Origin: Epiperipatus broadwayi
Taxonomy: Eukaryota > Onychophora > Udeonychophora > Euonychophora > Peripatidae
Assembly (NCBI GenBank): GCA_028023455.1
Contig: JAQFVV010012423.1
Span: 9,704,658 to 9,768,657, forward strand
DNA: 64,000 bases
Direction: 5' to 3'
A program made the translations under genes and the position numbers. Shown one piece after another: positions 26,373 to 39,164 of the stretch (within the stretch, counting starts at the first letter, position 1; each line of letters opens with the position of its first letter). The notes under the pieces were generated by a model. The model saw only the letters and a program-made list of their open reading frames with translations. It made no database searches and had not been told where the DNA came from.

Positions 26373-27204
26373 CTACATCATCTGCGAAATCTAAATGACT
26401 TAAATAATCACCATTTACTTTCACTCCTTTAGTTTCCCATTTTAATCCACAAAATACTTCATGCAGCACTGCTGTAAAAAGTTTTGGAGATATGGAGTCA
26501 CCTTGTCTTACACCTTTCTCAATGTTGACTTTCCCAGTGTCATTATGTAATCTAATTGTTGCTGTTGCATTTTTATAAATATTCTTTAAAATATGACAAT
26601 ATCCTGGATCTATACCTTGATGATCTAATGCTTTAATCACTGAAGAAATGTTTATAGAATCAAATGCCTTTTCATAATCTACAAATCCTAAGCATAATGG
26701 CAACTCATATTCATTTGTCCTTTCTATAACTTCTCTCAATACCTGGATATGATCTACTGTACTAAAACCACTTTTAAATCCAGCTTGTTCTCTTGGTTGG
26801 TGGAAATCCAATGTTCTCTGTAGACGAGTAGTAATTATCTTGGTAAAAATTTTATATAAAACTGATAAAAGGCTGATAGGTCTGTAATTTCTAATATCTT
26901 CTTTATCACCTTTTTTAAATATTAATATTATTACTGCATTCTTCCAATCATCCGGTACATCTTTATCATTTAGACATTTGGTATATAACTTTGCTAAAAT
27001 TTTTTCTATTTCTTCACCTGCTTCTTTTAATATATCAATTATAATTCCATCATTACCTGGAGCCTTTCCTTTCTTCATACATTTAATTGCATGTCTCACT
27101 TCTTCATTTAAAATTCTGGGCAATTTGGAAGATGTAATAGATATAGGAGGTACTTGTTCTTTATTACTATATAATTCTTGATAAAAATCTTCTACCAATT
27201 TCAT
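26290..27204 (-). pseudogene. RTE copy 1 reverse transcriptase domain
   Basis: 304 codons with the RT motifs in order: KGKAPGNDGI, NYRPISLLSVLYKIFTKI, EQAGFKSGFSTVDHI, motif A VDYEKAFDSI, motif B VRQGDSISPKLFTAVL and motif C DFADDVVVFA, holding the catalytic Asp pair. It is separated from the endonuclease frame by the loss of one T in a short run near 27220 (copy 2 has the extra T). It ends at a TAA near 26290 because of an 8-bp deletion near 26325, which copy 2 shares. Role: copies the element RNA at the nicked target. Confidence 0.88.
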
Positions 27205-28580
27205 GATGTCATCTCTCTTTTAGTAATAATTCCATCTTTTTTTCTTATTGCAGATATAAATTTCCTATCAATACCAAAATGTTGTTTTACATTCTTAAGA
27301 CTTTTATTTTCTTCTACAGCTTTCCTTGCTAGTTCACAGTTATACTTTCTTATATCATTTTCAACTCTTTTCCGCACCATTTTACAAAATTCGAGATATT
27401 CAATTCTTTTTAATGCATCATTTTTGTATATCTTCATATTCCTTCTTTTCTTCATAAATCCTCTAGTCTCAGTAGAAATTTTATTGGTCAATTGCTGTTT
27501 CTTTCTACCAGCTATCTTTGTTGCAGTTTTCAAAAGTGTATCAGTTATTTTCATATTAATTTCATTCAAATCTGAATCATGTTCAAAATCTACTAATACT
27601 TGAAACCGATTTGTAAGTTCTAATTTAAATTCATTAGAATGTTTCTGAAGATTAGGAATATCAACTGTAAATATTGTTTTTCTTAATAATTTTTGTCTCT
27701 CTACTTTTGCATTAACACGTATCTTACACCTTACTAATCGATGATCACTTCCTGTGTTAAATTTATTAAGAACATTACAATCTTGAAATATATATTTCCT
27801 GTTAGTCAAAATATAATCCAATTCTGCTGTACCTTCATTTGGATGCTTCCATGTCCATTTCCTTTTAACATTTTTCTCAAAAAAAGAATTCATAATATAA
27901 AGTTTTTCTTTTTCTGCAAACTCCACAAGTCTATGTCCTCTCTCATTTCTATTACCATAACCAAAATTACCCACAGCACTTTCATCTTTCATTTTTTTTA
28001 CCAATTCTAGCATTAAAGTCTCCCATAACAATTTTAAAATGGTGTTTACTCTGATCAAAAGCCTTTTGTACATCCATATAAAAATCTTCTACTACTTCAT
28101 CACTATGAGAACTTGTTGGGGCATAAACCTGAATTATCTGCATTTGGTATCTGCTATTAAGTTGTATAACTAATCTTGCCACTCTGTCCGATACACCATC
28201 AATCTCCACAATATTGTTCTTCCACTTTTTATTTATAATGAATCCTACTCCACTTGTATTTCCAATATTTGTGCCTTTATAATAGAGTATATGTCCACTT
28301 TTTAAATCAATTGTCTCTTCACCCTTTTTCTAACTTCACAAAGTCCAATAATGTCCCATTTAATATAAGAGAGTTCTTCTTCTAATTCTTGCAATCTTCC
28401 TTCACTTGAAAGTGATCTGCAGTTGTAAGTACCTAAATAAAAAGTCGTCATCAAATGGCAGCCTGGGTCCACAATCAGGGGATTCTTAGCACCCTTCGCC
28501 TTTGGCCACCAACCGCTGCCTTGGTTGGTGACTTTACAGCCTCCTGGGAATAAGGGCCATGCTTTATTTTTGTCTGTCAT
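27201..28580 (-). pseudogene. RTE copy 1 endonuclease and N-terminal polyprotein
   Basis: The first frame (28580-28302) starts at an ATG and leads into the endonuclease: LGTYNCRSLSSEGRLQELEE, then GLCEVR with the catalytic Glu. After an indel in an A/G run near 28310 the frame resumes as VYAPTSS and GDFNAR (catalytic Asp and Asn). A one-base gain in a T run near 27990 shifts it again. The third frame (to 27201) carries WTWKHPN, ELDYIL and GSDHRLV, the Ser-Asp-His motif of this endonuclease family, then a basic coiled linker of about 150 residues. All catalytic motifs are recognisable, so the damage is recent indels and not general decay. The enzyme nicks target DNA for target-primed reverse transcription. 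Confidence 0.85.
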
Positions 28581-28907
28581 AATTGTATATATGTATTGGG
28601 AAAATATTTATCATTTACACAAACATTCATTCTGCCTTATCAGGCACTGAGAAGAAAGACCATGGTGTTTCTTGATCTTAAACTCAGAGGTAAAAAGCCA
28701 ATAAACTCACCATGCTGGCTAATGCATGTTGGTGAGCAGCCCATCCATGTTCGTATACTATATGAATAATCACATAGTAATAACAGCTGCAACGACAAGA
28801 ACGTATGGAGTGGACATTAGGAATTTGCCCTGCTTGGTTCCTTTAAGGCCTCCAAGAGGAATCAAAGGGTCTCCTTTCAGTTAATAGCAAAACTCCTTTC
28901 TGCAGCC

Positions 28908-28918
28908 TTATTAATATT
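28908..28918. repeat. Target-site duplication of RTE copy 1, 5' side
   Basis: TTATTAATATT, identical to 25607-25617. Confidence 0.75.
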
Positions 28919-29876
28919 ATTATTATTAAGTTATTTATTAGTTCAAAAATAATTATTGAAAGATTTTGTAAGTAATATGTTATTAGAGTTAATGTTTTAG
29001 AGTTGTATTTCTTTTGCTAGAGTCATCATCACTACACCATCTTTATTGAGTACTAATTGTATTATACACTTTAATTAAAATGTACAATCTAAAATTTAAA
29101 AAAGAAACCATTTCAGTACAAGATAATGTATAATAACTATAAGAGAATAACTTTTCATAAAAGATATATTAATTTATTCCAATTTACCTTGATAACATAA
29201 GTCATTAATAAAATATATTGTAAATCTGTTAAAGTATGTTTATTTATAGTAAATCAGATTATGAATTAATTATTATTTGGAGTTATAGATTATAATTACA
29301 ATTTAGATAACAGTAGTTATTTATTATAAAATAATAGTATAATTTTAGTTATAAATTGAGGTGATGAGTATTTTCTTAATGCATACACTACCTATAGAGT
29401 TAAGTAAAATCCCTCTTAATGTCTTAAAAGTGGAATAAATAGCTAATTAAAATCAATGATAATCCTAAGATCTATTTATATTAGTATTATGGTTATTATT
29501 AATTATAATTCTATAAAAGTAATAACAATAAGAGATAAATATATGAAAAAATGATAGCATAACTTATTAATTAATTTAACTTAAAGGATCATATTTATTT
29601 AAATATTATTGTTAGTCATGGGAATATTTAGATACTTAATAAGGAGGAGTATCTTTGTATTCTTATGCCATTGAACAATTACTTTGTTATTTGTTCAATG
29701 TTAAAGGATATGTGATCTTGTTTAGTAGGATAAGTGGGCCCCATAATTGCTGGTATAAATTAAACATAATTTAGAAATAGTTAAGAGTATAAAATTGTAC
29801 CTAGATAAATAAAAAGTATAGCCTAATCTAGGCACATGTCATGTTTTCTAGGGGTCATCATCCTATTGGCAGGGTG

Positions 29877-29878
<2 letters not shown>
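28919..29878 (-). repeat. Dispersed repeat copy B, proximal part
   Basis: The reverse complement is collinear with 18.33-19.3 kb (copy A). The best segment is 29630-29720: TACTTAATAAGGAGGAGTAT, then ATTCTTATGCCATTGAACAA, then TTAAAGGATATGTGATC. It ends at a TA tract near 29878. The plus strand here is G-rich relative to C, the mirror of copy A. Confidence 0.6.
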
Positions 29879-29920
<42 letters not shown>

Positions 29921-29970
29921 AATTCTGTTACAATATATATATATATATATATATATATTGTAACAGAATT
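29878..29970. repeat. (TA)n tract followed by a perfect 50-bp palindrome
   Basis: TA tract at 29878-29918, then 29921-29970 is a perfect palindrome: AATTCTGTTACAAT, TA repeats, ATTGTAACAGAATT. It can form a 25-bp hairpin or cruciform without mismatch. Confidence 0.9.
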
Positions 29971-30154
29971 AAAGTATCATCAAAAGATATTATTATATCT
30001 GAGTCCAAAATATATATAAGAATTATAAACAAATTATGAGCAAATTATTAACAACAAGTATTATAACTCAGGTATACAGACAGTAGGTTTTATCCACTTT
30101 CATTTCTTGGTTTGATGTTAAGTGCATGTTTAAACAAATACTAAGTGAATATGG

Positions 30155-30290
30155 TCTAGCAGGGCGCCACTAGATTATCTGAATCTAGACACGGTTATAT
30201 CTGATAACCTTTCACATGTACCGGGTTTGAATCCCTTCTTGGTACTTTATTTCTAATAAAATGGGAGATTTTGCTTTTTGAGCCATATCA
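30155..30290 (+). mobile_element. Possible tRNA-derived SINE scrap
   Basis: GGGTTTGAATCCC at 30223-30235 is a close match to an RNA polymerase III B box. AGCAGGGCGCCACTAG lies about 60 bp upstream, where a box A would be expected, but is not a good box A match. The CCACTAGA phrase recurs at 1.55 and 33.19 kb. It does not fold into a full tRNA. Confidence 0.3.
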
Positions 30291-33200
30291 CTATATGCAC
30301 TAATATTTAGGTAAAAGTAAAACATCTATAAACCAAAGTGGAGTATACTAGACATAAATCATTTCTCAGATCTTAACATAACAAATGTGTTTCAATATTT
30401 TTATAAGTTTACTAGCTCAGATTATATATAACTAATTTAGGATGGCAATTCACTCATCCTTGCATGAAATAGATGACGGGATGTGGTTATAATAATACTA
30501 AGAAATCACTAAATATTATAAAATCAATATTTATTTATGGCCTTTAAACAGTTCAACAGCTCATTAATTAAAACGTTGATGACGATGATGATGATGATAA
30601 TAATAACGATAATGACAAGGGTTTCAACTACAGCTCTAGGACTAAGCCTAAACATAAAACTAATTTTTATAAAGAAATTCATAATTATTGCTTAATTTTA
30701 GCATACTTACTTATATCTTAAATAACTAATATTCAACCATTGATGATGATGAATAATCACACTTAACAAAGACTACACTTAATGAAATATATATACGCCT
30801 CATTTAATAAAACAAACTAATATTTATTACTACATTTCTAACATATACATAAAAATTTCTAGATAAACATGAAAATTGACATGAATAATAATAATAATAA
30901 TTGATTATATTACAATCCTCAGATTAATTTCAAGTTCTTCCCCCTTTCCCTTCAAATGTATTTTGTATTAAGTTGGACGTCACATTGACCATGATTTTCA
31001 CTCCATGAGAAAAGTATTTCAAGAGAAAAAAAAATATTATCTGCTCATTAGCACACATACTTTAAAAATCTAACATGTAAATAGAATGTAAAAAAAAATG
31101 TTAGTAGAATTGAAAGAAACAAGTTTTAAATTATTTTCTCCCCCTCCCTTCCAAGCGCTGAAATCTATACTTTCTCAAGACAAAATAATTTAATATTTTA
31201 ATACCACCTATTATTTCACATTCACTCGCAATTATACACATATAAAAATATTATTATGTATGTGCGTGTTTTATCCCAAAACAATAAATATATATTAGTT
31301 AAAACTAAAATCATAATACCATAAAAAAAATTATATTACATATTCATATTTCATAATTGTAAAATTAATAAACAAATAATTTTGATACATTCAAGATAAT
31401 TTATGAAGCTCAAAGTTATTATTAGTAAGACATTCTTGTTTTTAATCGATCTGAATAGTCTTTAAAAGTTCTTTAAATAAAATATACCACTTTATTGCTA
31501 AAATGTTTATTAAGACTGATATCATAAAGAAAATAGATATAAAAAGTCATATTACCGATCTTTTGTTTGTGGCGAATTTCCAAGGGTTCAAACTTGTCTT
31601 GTATAATGTCTATATTTCTGCAGCTACCATTTCCATTTTACGTGGGAACAATCTCTTTCTTGAGGTGTATAACTATTTGATGATGATGACTCTATTGAGG
31701 TTATTTGCTTTAGTGGATAATTTGGAAATCATTATATTAATTTTTCTTCTCTTCCTGTCAAGCATGATTCTTAGTGGATGAAATACAGCGGTTGTTTTCA
31801 CATTTATAAATTTTCTTGAGTTTAAAATCAGTTGTTGTAATAATTAATTGGACTTGATGATTAATATTTATCAGTAGATTAATTCATCTTCTTTGAATGC
31901 AGGTGAATGCTTTCTTCCTTCTATTAAAAACATCTTATTTCTCTGGTCAGTTGAAAGGTGTAGAATATTATTTTAGACATGACATCTTTTCTTTCCTCTA
32001 TGATGTGCAGCTTCCTCCAGATGGTCCGAAAAAGATGGGACATATATATAATTTTTCTAGCAAGCCATTTCTTATATTTTCAACATTCAATTTAATAGTT
32101 TAATCTGAATTATAATCACCAAAAAAAAAATAATTCCAGACAGCTTTTTATATCCAATTTTTAGCTAACTTAACCAATCAGAGATAGCGTCACTTGCTAT
32201 TTTTGGACAAATTTGTTTTAATTAGATCTCTAATTTATTTTCAACTAAATTATTTTTCAACTGAAAAGTTTAATCCTTTTTCCAGACACTTTTGTTTAAA
32301 AAAAAAATAGACTTAATCCTTATTTCCTTTCTTTTCTCTTTTTTTTTTTTTAACATCCAGGTAACATTTCAAATCTTTGAGCTTCCTTCTTTAGATCTTG
32401 AGATAAGACAATTTCAAAATTAGAGCTCTCACCCATTATAAGCTCCCAAAGTGAAAAACAATTATTTAAAAAAAACAAAATTGCTACAAAGATAGATATC
32501 TGATTAAACAATTTCCTCTTTTAACATAAAATTGTACAAAAAAAATAATTTGACAGATTTAATCCTTCCTTTTCTTTCAATATTTAGTAAATGTAAATTT
32601 CTGTATGTAATGTACACACATCCTTCATTCTTTCAAATCATTCATAAACTAACATTAAATAATATAATTGCTAGCTTAGTAATTATAACCCTATTATTTA
32701 ATTAAATCTGTAACTTTTAAATCCCAATTACAATTAAAGAAAAGCAAAATAGAAGCATAGAACAAGACATTAAAATTGATCAAGCATAGGTTAGTTTTAA
32801 AGAAAGTTAAAATGTTGAATATTTGAAATATAAAACAATTAAATAGCTTACACATACATTGCCTATATGCATTATAACTTTGCTTTTTAACAGAAAATTT
32901 AAATATTAAATAGTTTAAATGTGTGTATTACCTTTCTATCAACACACAAACAAATAAAGCATATAATTGTTGACCCACTCTCTTTCTATCTAAAGCTTTT
33001 AGAACTGGACCTTGTAGGGTTTGAACTTGGATGCCCTACAGCTTCATTTATGATTATATAAAAATGTGATGATGATTTTTGGTTTACCTTTTCTACATGC
33101 ACATTACTATAAATTTGGCTAGTGACCAAATTGTAATGGCACAATATATAGTGTACTGGACACTACTTCACTTTTTTTGATCATGGAAGGTGCCACTAGA

Positions 33201-36200
33201 CCACTGTTGACTTAGGAAATTTAACATGTAGTGATCAAAAAGTTGATGATGATAAATGCTACCAGCTAGACTCAGACAAAGAAAGAGATCTTTAACATTG
33301 TTCAGACAATTGAGAGAGAGGATACAGAAACAAACATTAGCCAGCAAGTAAAATAAATATCAAATATGTAAAGTTTATTAAATTTAAAAATTATTAGTTT
33401 AAAATAAATATTGGTCAAAGAAAAATATAAACATTTGACCCAATTCTGCAAGCTTATTGGCTGGAGAGTGCAAGTGAATATTGTAGTAGTAAACACTTAA
33501 GCAGATAATTTTTTTCCTCACCTAAGCTTAAAGAGAAGTGTACTTTCTTCCTGCCAGTGATTTATCTAAACAAATTCCACTTTCCCTTAATTACAGATTT
33601 AAAAAAAAAAAGATCTTGTATGGAAGTCAATGAACAATGCAGAGTGATTTTTCTCTAAAACCTGGCAAAACATCAGGACATAATAGAGATGTCATATGCC
33701 TGCAATCACTCATAAGAAGTCACTTTATGACTCTTAAGGTTAATTCCTACAAGTCAAGAGAAAAGATTAAGATTTTACGTAATCTGAAATAGAAAGCAAA
33801 ATTTCTACAATTTAAGAAAAACAAAACTATATAATTGATAAATCGCTAGTCAAAAGATTTATGGTCTACATGAAATGCAAACACAGATTAATTGCAATGA
33901 AAAATAATAAACAAGTGAGTTAAAAAAACTACTAGTATTTGCCAAAAGCTTTTAACATCCATTCATAATAATAATAATAAAGAAATAAAACTGGGTATAA
34001 AATATAAAATCACAATACACTCTTCCACAAATTGACAAAAGAAAATATTAATTTAATTACCTACAATTTATAGGTTTTACAGAAATACATCTAACAAATG
34101 AAATATGAATAATATCAAAATGATTATTACAGGTTCATAAAATTTAGAGATTTTTCCCTGGTTAAAATAGAAAATGTTCAGTTACCTTTGAATATTCAGT
34201 TTTACTATCCAATTGATTCCAGTGGCGTGTGCACAATTTAGGCCTATCTAGAATTTATTACAAAGATTTTTGATTTCCATTTATCTGGTTGGTAGTATGA
34301 AGGCAATCTTTAGGATTATTTCTGGACCAGTTTTTAGATCATGTTCATGATGTCATCACTATTGTGGAGCTCTGGGGACCATCTTGGAAAGTTTTTATCT
34401 CAGCATACTTTTATTATGATTCTTCAAGTTGGATAGTTTTTGCATTATGACTGGATAGTAACAATCCACAGTATTAATCACAGTTTCTTTAGCAGTTAGT
34501 AATCAGCAATTAAAAAATAGCAATTCAATCTTCTCTGAGAGGTCTGCATTTTACAGTTCACAGCAAAAATAATTTTTTGTTCTATCTTCACTATGCAATT
34601 AGCAAATATAAAAATCTATAGATCAGCAATCCACCATTAGCGAATATACAAGTTGTAAAAAAATGCCATCAAAACATGGAGCTTTTATAGGCAATAGTTA
34701 TCTCCTGCATGATCTTTATTACAAGTTTTAACCAGGGTTAGTCTCTTATCTTTCATTAGATCTTAATTAAAAAGTTTTAACCAGGGTTATTCTTATCTTA
34801 TGTTTTTACTTTCTTTTTAATGCCACTTTTAATAAATTAGAAAATTAATTTCAGCTTTTAAAATGGATTAAAATGAACAAATAAAAAAAACTTATCTCAA
34901 TCAAAACTTTTTTTAAATTAAAATGTTTTTACGATTTCCATCTATAATTGAGTACTTGTGTTATGGCATGTATATTTAATAAATAAATAAAAAAAATACA
35001 AAAATTTTTAAATACAATTTTTTTTTCTTTCAAAATCTTTAAAAATATACATTTTAGTTTTGATTTTCCGATGGTTGCTTTTGAAGCAATAAAGCATTTG
35101 GATATATATATATGTAAAAAGAAAATAATATTGTGTTAGCAAAGTTTTTTTCTTTTTCTTTTTTAAGAAATAAAAGGAGAATGAATCGCAAATATACATA
35201 TTTAATATGAAGTTAGGCAAAATGTCATTTTAAAATTCCTATTGATGTGAACACATTTCCTTTTAAATTGAACAACTCTTTAATTAAAAAATGTCAAAAT
35301 AGATTCTGCATGCTTCTTTTAAGATAATAAACGATCTTTTATGTTTATGTTTGCGACTATTTTAAAAATATATAATGAGATAAAATTAGCTAAGATATTG
35401 ACTAGTGATTCAATAACTAATAATCTTATATGCAATTTTTTTTTTAATAATGTATATATATGAATGCAGTTGAGATATATATATATCTCTATTGCACAAT
35501 ATACTTGTTCATTTTCCTTGCTATCCATGATATTTGTAAAAGTCTTCATTAGCAATCTTTTTTAAAATGGTCATTGTTTATTCCCATTTTACATATATAT
35601 AATAAAATATTAAATTTTAGTTTCTATCATAAATTTGGAATTAAAAATGGTATAAATACTTTAGACATTTAAGATGACATTAATATTGTGAGTCATTAAT
35701 TAAATGTTTTTTTTTTTTTAAAAACAAACAAACAAATACAATCACTAACTTAAATCAAGAAAAATAAGAGTAAAAATTATTTTGAATAATAGTACAAAAA
35801 TTTGCTTTTAGTTCTCATTTTGTTTGAAGACTGAAAATTAAAAATATGAAAGCGTAATCAATACATTGACTGATCAATGTATAATTAACATTAAAAATGA
35901 TTCTTTAAAAAATCAAATGCAAGAAATATATGCATCATGAATTTGCTTCTAATTTTAAAATAAACTTAAATGCAAAAATAAAAATTTGATATAATTTAAT
36001 AGAATGCAACCGATGTTTAAACTGTTAAGTAAGTGACTGGTCAAACAGTTTACACATTAGAGTGACTAATCATAGATTTGACATTTTATGTAAAAATGAA
36101 AATATACCATTACATAAACATTTAACCTTAAAATATACATAAATGAAATTTAAAAGTGATAACAAAACTATCTTATCTTCCTTAAAAATTACACACACTC

Positions 36201-36485
36201 ACACACAAAGCTCTATTATATTAAAATTTATTACATTGCTTTCACAAGGGATGAATTTAATCATAGGAATCACTATTTTCTTTCATTAACTAATTTTATA
36301 ATCTTTAAAAATAAATTGTATTCATACATGCACATGTGTGTATATCTAATTATTTAACTATAAGCCAAAAGGATTTTTATTGTTCTGAATAGAATTAACA
36401 ATTAATACATAATCATTAATTAACTTCTCTCCATTTGAGATTTATTAAATATGCATAACACTTCTACACATACAATTTCACATTA
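30291..36485. other. AT-rich non-coding stretch
   Basis: No coding signal with a domain or start context is seen. Small items: a GATGAT tract near 30572-30600; a B-box-like GGGTTTGAACTTGG at 33017-33030; the GGTGCCACTAGACC phrase at 33187-33204; and CAGTGGCGTGTGCAC near 34222, which looks like a hAT terminus but has no partner. Open frames at 31503-31781 and 31897-32103 have no recognisable content. Confidence 0.5.
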
Positions 36486-38434
36486 GCTTATACCATAGGT
36501 TCCCAAACTTTTCCAAATCACTGCCCCTTTGCAAAACATAAATTTTGTAATCACCCCCCCCCCCTAAGTAGAACAGTATTCCGCATTCAATCTGTTTGAT
36601 ATTTTTGATGTAAATAGCAACGAATGATACTGTACTGGATAATGCTTACCCTATAATTCATACGATGCACACAAAATATAACATGAATTCAATGTAATAA
36701 CAAGAAAAAAAAATTAAAGTTATTAAATTTAAGTTTAAATGAGTGAAATCAAAACAAAATCGATTATATTTCCTGATTTCTCCCTATCCCAAACTCTAAT
36801 AGTCAGATAATTGGTACCACAAAGTTTTAGGCAGTATATCTTTGAAAGGCTGAACCTAAACCTCATCTTTATGTGCCACTTTTGAAAAGAAAAAAACACT
36901 TTCAAAAAGGAATACCACTGCCAACAAAACAAAAACAAATCAGCATGTCAATAAATGTTCAATAATCACATATAGAGATTACAAAAAAAAATAATAATAA
37001 TTTCACACAAAGTGAGTTTCTATTTTCTCAAATAGAACAGTGTGTTAAAAGCAAACAACAACAACAAATATATATATACCTCTCCATACACACAAGCATT
37101 CCAGAAATTAATTTGGTAGAACTGTTTTAAAGTAGGAAAATCAAATAATAAGGGATACCAATAATAATTTATAAAGAAACAAAAAAATACAAATAATAAA
37201 AGAAATACAATAAAATTTATAGCATCAAGATATAATGATAATAAATAAACAAAAAAATATAACATCTGGCTTTTTTCTGGTTTCTTTCCCTTAACCATCT
37301 CTGGACTTAATAACTTTTAAGTGCATTATAAATCATGACAACAAGGTGGTGATGGCTTTCCTTCTTCACAGCAAAACATAGGCATTAAGGTGTTCAACAT
37401 CATCAGCTAGCATCTGTGGCTACATGACAGCAGTATAGGAGTCTGGCTGGTACATTAACATTGGGAGTTTATTTCATTATTATTTTAATGATAAAATTTA
37501 GACATTTTTATACTTCTCAGTTTTCTCTAGAAATCTTTATAATAATGACAGCAGCCAACCAAGAATTGATCATGCAATTCTGGACAGACTATAATTTGAG
37601 GCTAGGCTCAGCTCTGCCTAGGTTTACCTTCTTTCATAAAGTTCTCCACTGCTTTACAACTAGAATATTTCTCTTACTTCAGCAAACCTTAACCACCCAG
37701 TAAACAAAACATAGCAAGGGGAACAATAACCCAGAAGAGAACCCCCCCCCATCATCTGCTGAAAACCTTTTAGAGCACACCTATAGCAATACAAATTGAG
37801 TACTCCTCTTTTACTATTACAGCTGTTATCTCCACTGCATAATGGATCTTTTTACATCTTTTTATATTTCACTTCTTTTATTTTCCACTCCGACTCTTTT
37901 AATTCCTGAAGGAGTTCCAATTTACATATAGTTTCTTATTCTAATACAATGGAAATAGCTTTTTCCATCTTTACAAAAGATTAAAAAAAAATCTTAGATA
38001 TGACAAATTTTTAGATTCTCTTAGATGATATTGGCCTTAAATTACTTAATTTTTTTAACAAAAAAATATGGTGCACAGGATGACCACTTCTATGTATTAG
38101 TAAAATTTAAAATTAGCCATACAATAATAACCTGCATTCCTTTTAACTTGTTAATAGATGAAAAAAACCATCAAAATTGAGCAAAATTTTACAATTACTT
38201 TATCCCCCTTTTTTATATATTCTTGCACATAAAAAAATTTATAAAATAACCATAAAATCAGCAAAATAATGTAAAAATTAGCATTTTGAGAAGCTGATGA
38301 TCAGTGCATTCAGAGAAAAGGCTGGAAAACCTGAACATTCCCCAAATGCTTCTGAACCCACTATCATACTCATAGAAGTCTTCACCATTCACTAGGGATC
38401 AGTACTGCCAACTTTGGAGAACATTGGCTTATAC
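36486..38434. mobile_element. hAT-like non-autonomous DNA transposon
   Basis: The octamer GCTTATAC occurs at 36486-36493 and at 38427-38434. Immediately inside are inverted ends: CATAGGTTCCCAAACTT on the left and, on the opposite strand at the right, CAATGTTCTCCAAAGTT (11 of 17 positions match). CA(G/N)NGGTTCCCAAACTT is a common hAT-type end, and hAT transposases make 8-bp target duplications. The inside (1933 bp) has no transposase frame. C-rich runs at 36554 and 37742 are the only oddities, so this is a non-autonomous or internally replaced copy. Confidence 0.45.
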
Positions 38435-39164
38435 CTATATGTGAATATTTTTTTCACACTTCTAAACTAAACATAATCATATATCATGTAATTTAACCAT
38501 AAAATGATTTAAATGAAATGTCTTTAATTATTTGGAACAATTGATAAATAGATAATTTATTAAATCTTTTAATATAATTTCTGCTAATCAGTCAAAATTC
38601 ACGAGTTTTTTTCACAATATTTATAAAGAAGAAAGCTGCATGTGTTTTGTAACTCTCTTTCTATATATTAATAATTTAGTTTCTGATGTAAGTTACTCTC
38701 CAACTGAAATTTTAAATAGTCAGTTTCACATTTAAATGGTATTCTTTTTTCTCTTTTTACACATACTATTATTTTTTTATTTTTCTTTTATTATCATTAC
38801 TATCATTATAAATTACTATGATATTTATATGAATAAATTTTTAAATATACTTTTTATTAAAATAATAACATTAAAAGATATTACATTATTTATCTTTTTT
38901 AATATTCAACACTTAGATCTAAAGAATTTTTCTACTTATCCAATGAAGGATTTGAAAAATATAGATAATTATTCTAAGATTGCTAATAATCAATTATCTT
39001 TGCATATCATATATGCAAAGAAAATGAATCTATATTTTTTTAAAGTTAGATAGATAGCCAAATGGCAATAAATTATAAATGGTTAGGTCAGTTAGTTACT
39101 TAAACATTATCAAAAAAAATTTTCAAGTTTTATCTACCAATGTTATAGAAAAAAATAACCAATC
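38435..39164. other. AT-rich non-coding stretch
   Basis: No coding signal is seen. The open frame at 38736-39053 is low-complexity (Phe, Ile, Tyr-rich) and reflects base composition. Confidence 0.65.

Larger units (their letters stand above)
25618..28907 (-). mobile_element. RTE-clade LINE, copy 1, apparently full length
   Basis: A 3.29-kb element on the minus strand, the usual size for RTE LINEs. Order from the 5' end at 28907: 5' UTR, apurinic-type endonuclease, reverse transcriptase, C-terminal domain, then a short 3' end reading CTGCAGTGGACTGATAATGG and a TGATGATGATGA tail, which is characteristic of RTE elements. An exact 11-bp duplication (TTATTAATATT) flanks it. The 5' end matches that of copy 2 (GCAGAAAGG, read on the minus strand), so both probably start at the true element end. 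At least four frame breaks inactivate it. It sits inside dispersed repeat copy B. Confidence 0.9.

Noticed and set aside
31503-32103. Two plus-strand frames as a possible host gene
   Set aside because: No motif, no splice pattern, and composition as expected from AT-rich DNA.
34219-34245. CAGTGGCGTGTGCAC as a hAT transposon end
   Set aside because: No inverted partner end or 8-bp duplication could be located in the window.
36735-37298. Minus-strand Phe-rich frames as membrane proteins
   Set aside because: Hydrophobic content comes from T-rich sequence. They lie inside the hAT-like element and have no domain.
38291-38325. CTGATGATCAGTGCATTC then AGAGAAAAGG as another hammerhead
   Set aside because: Stem II has only about two pairs, no stem I partner was found with an allowed cleavage triplet, and there is no homologous copy.
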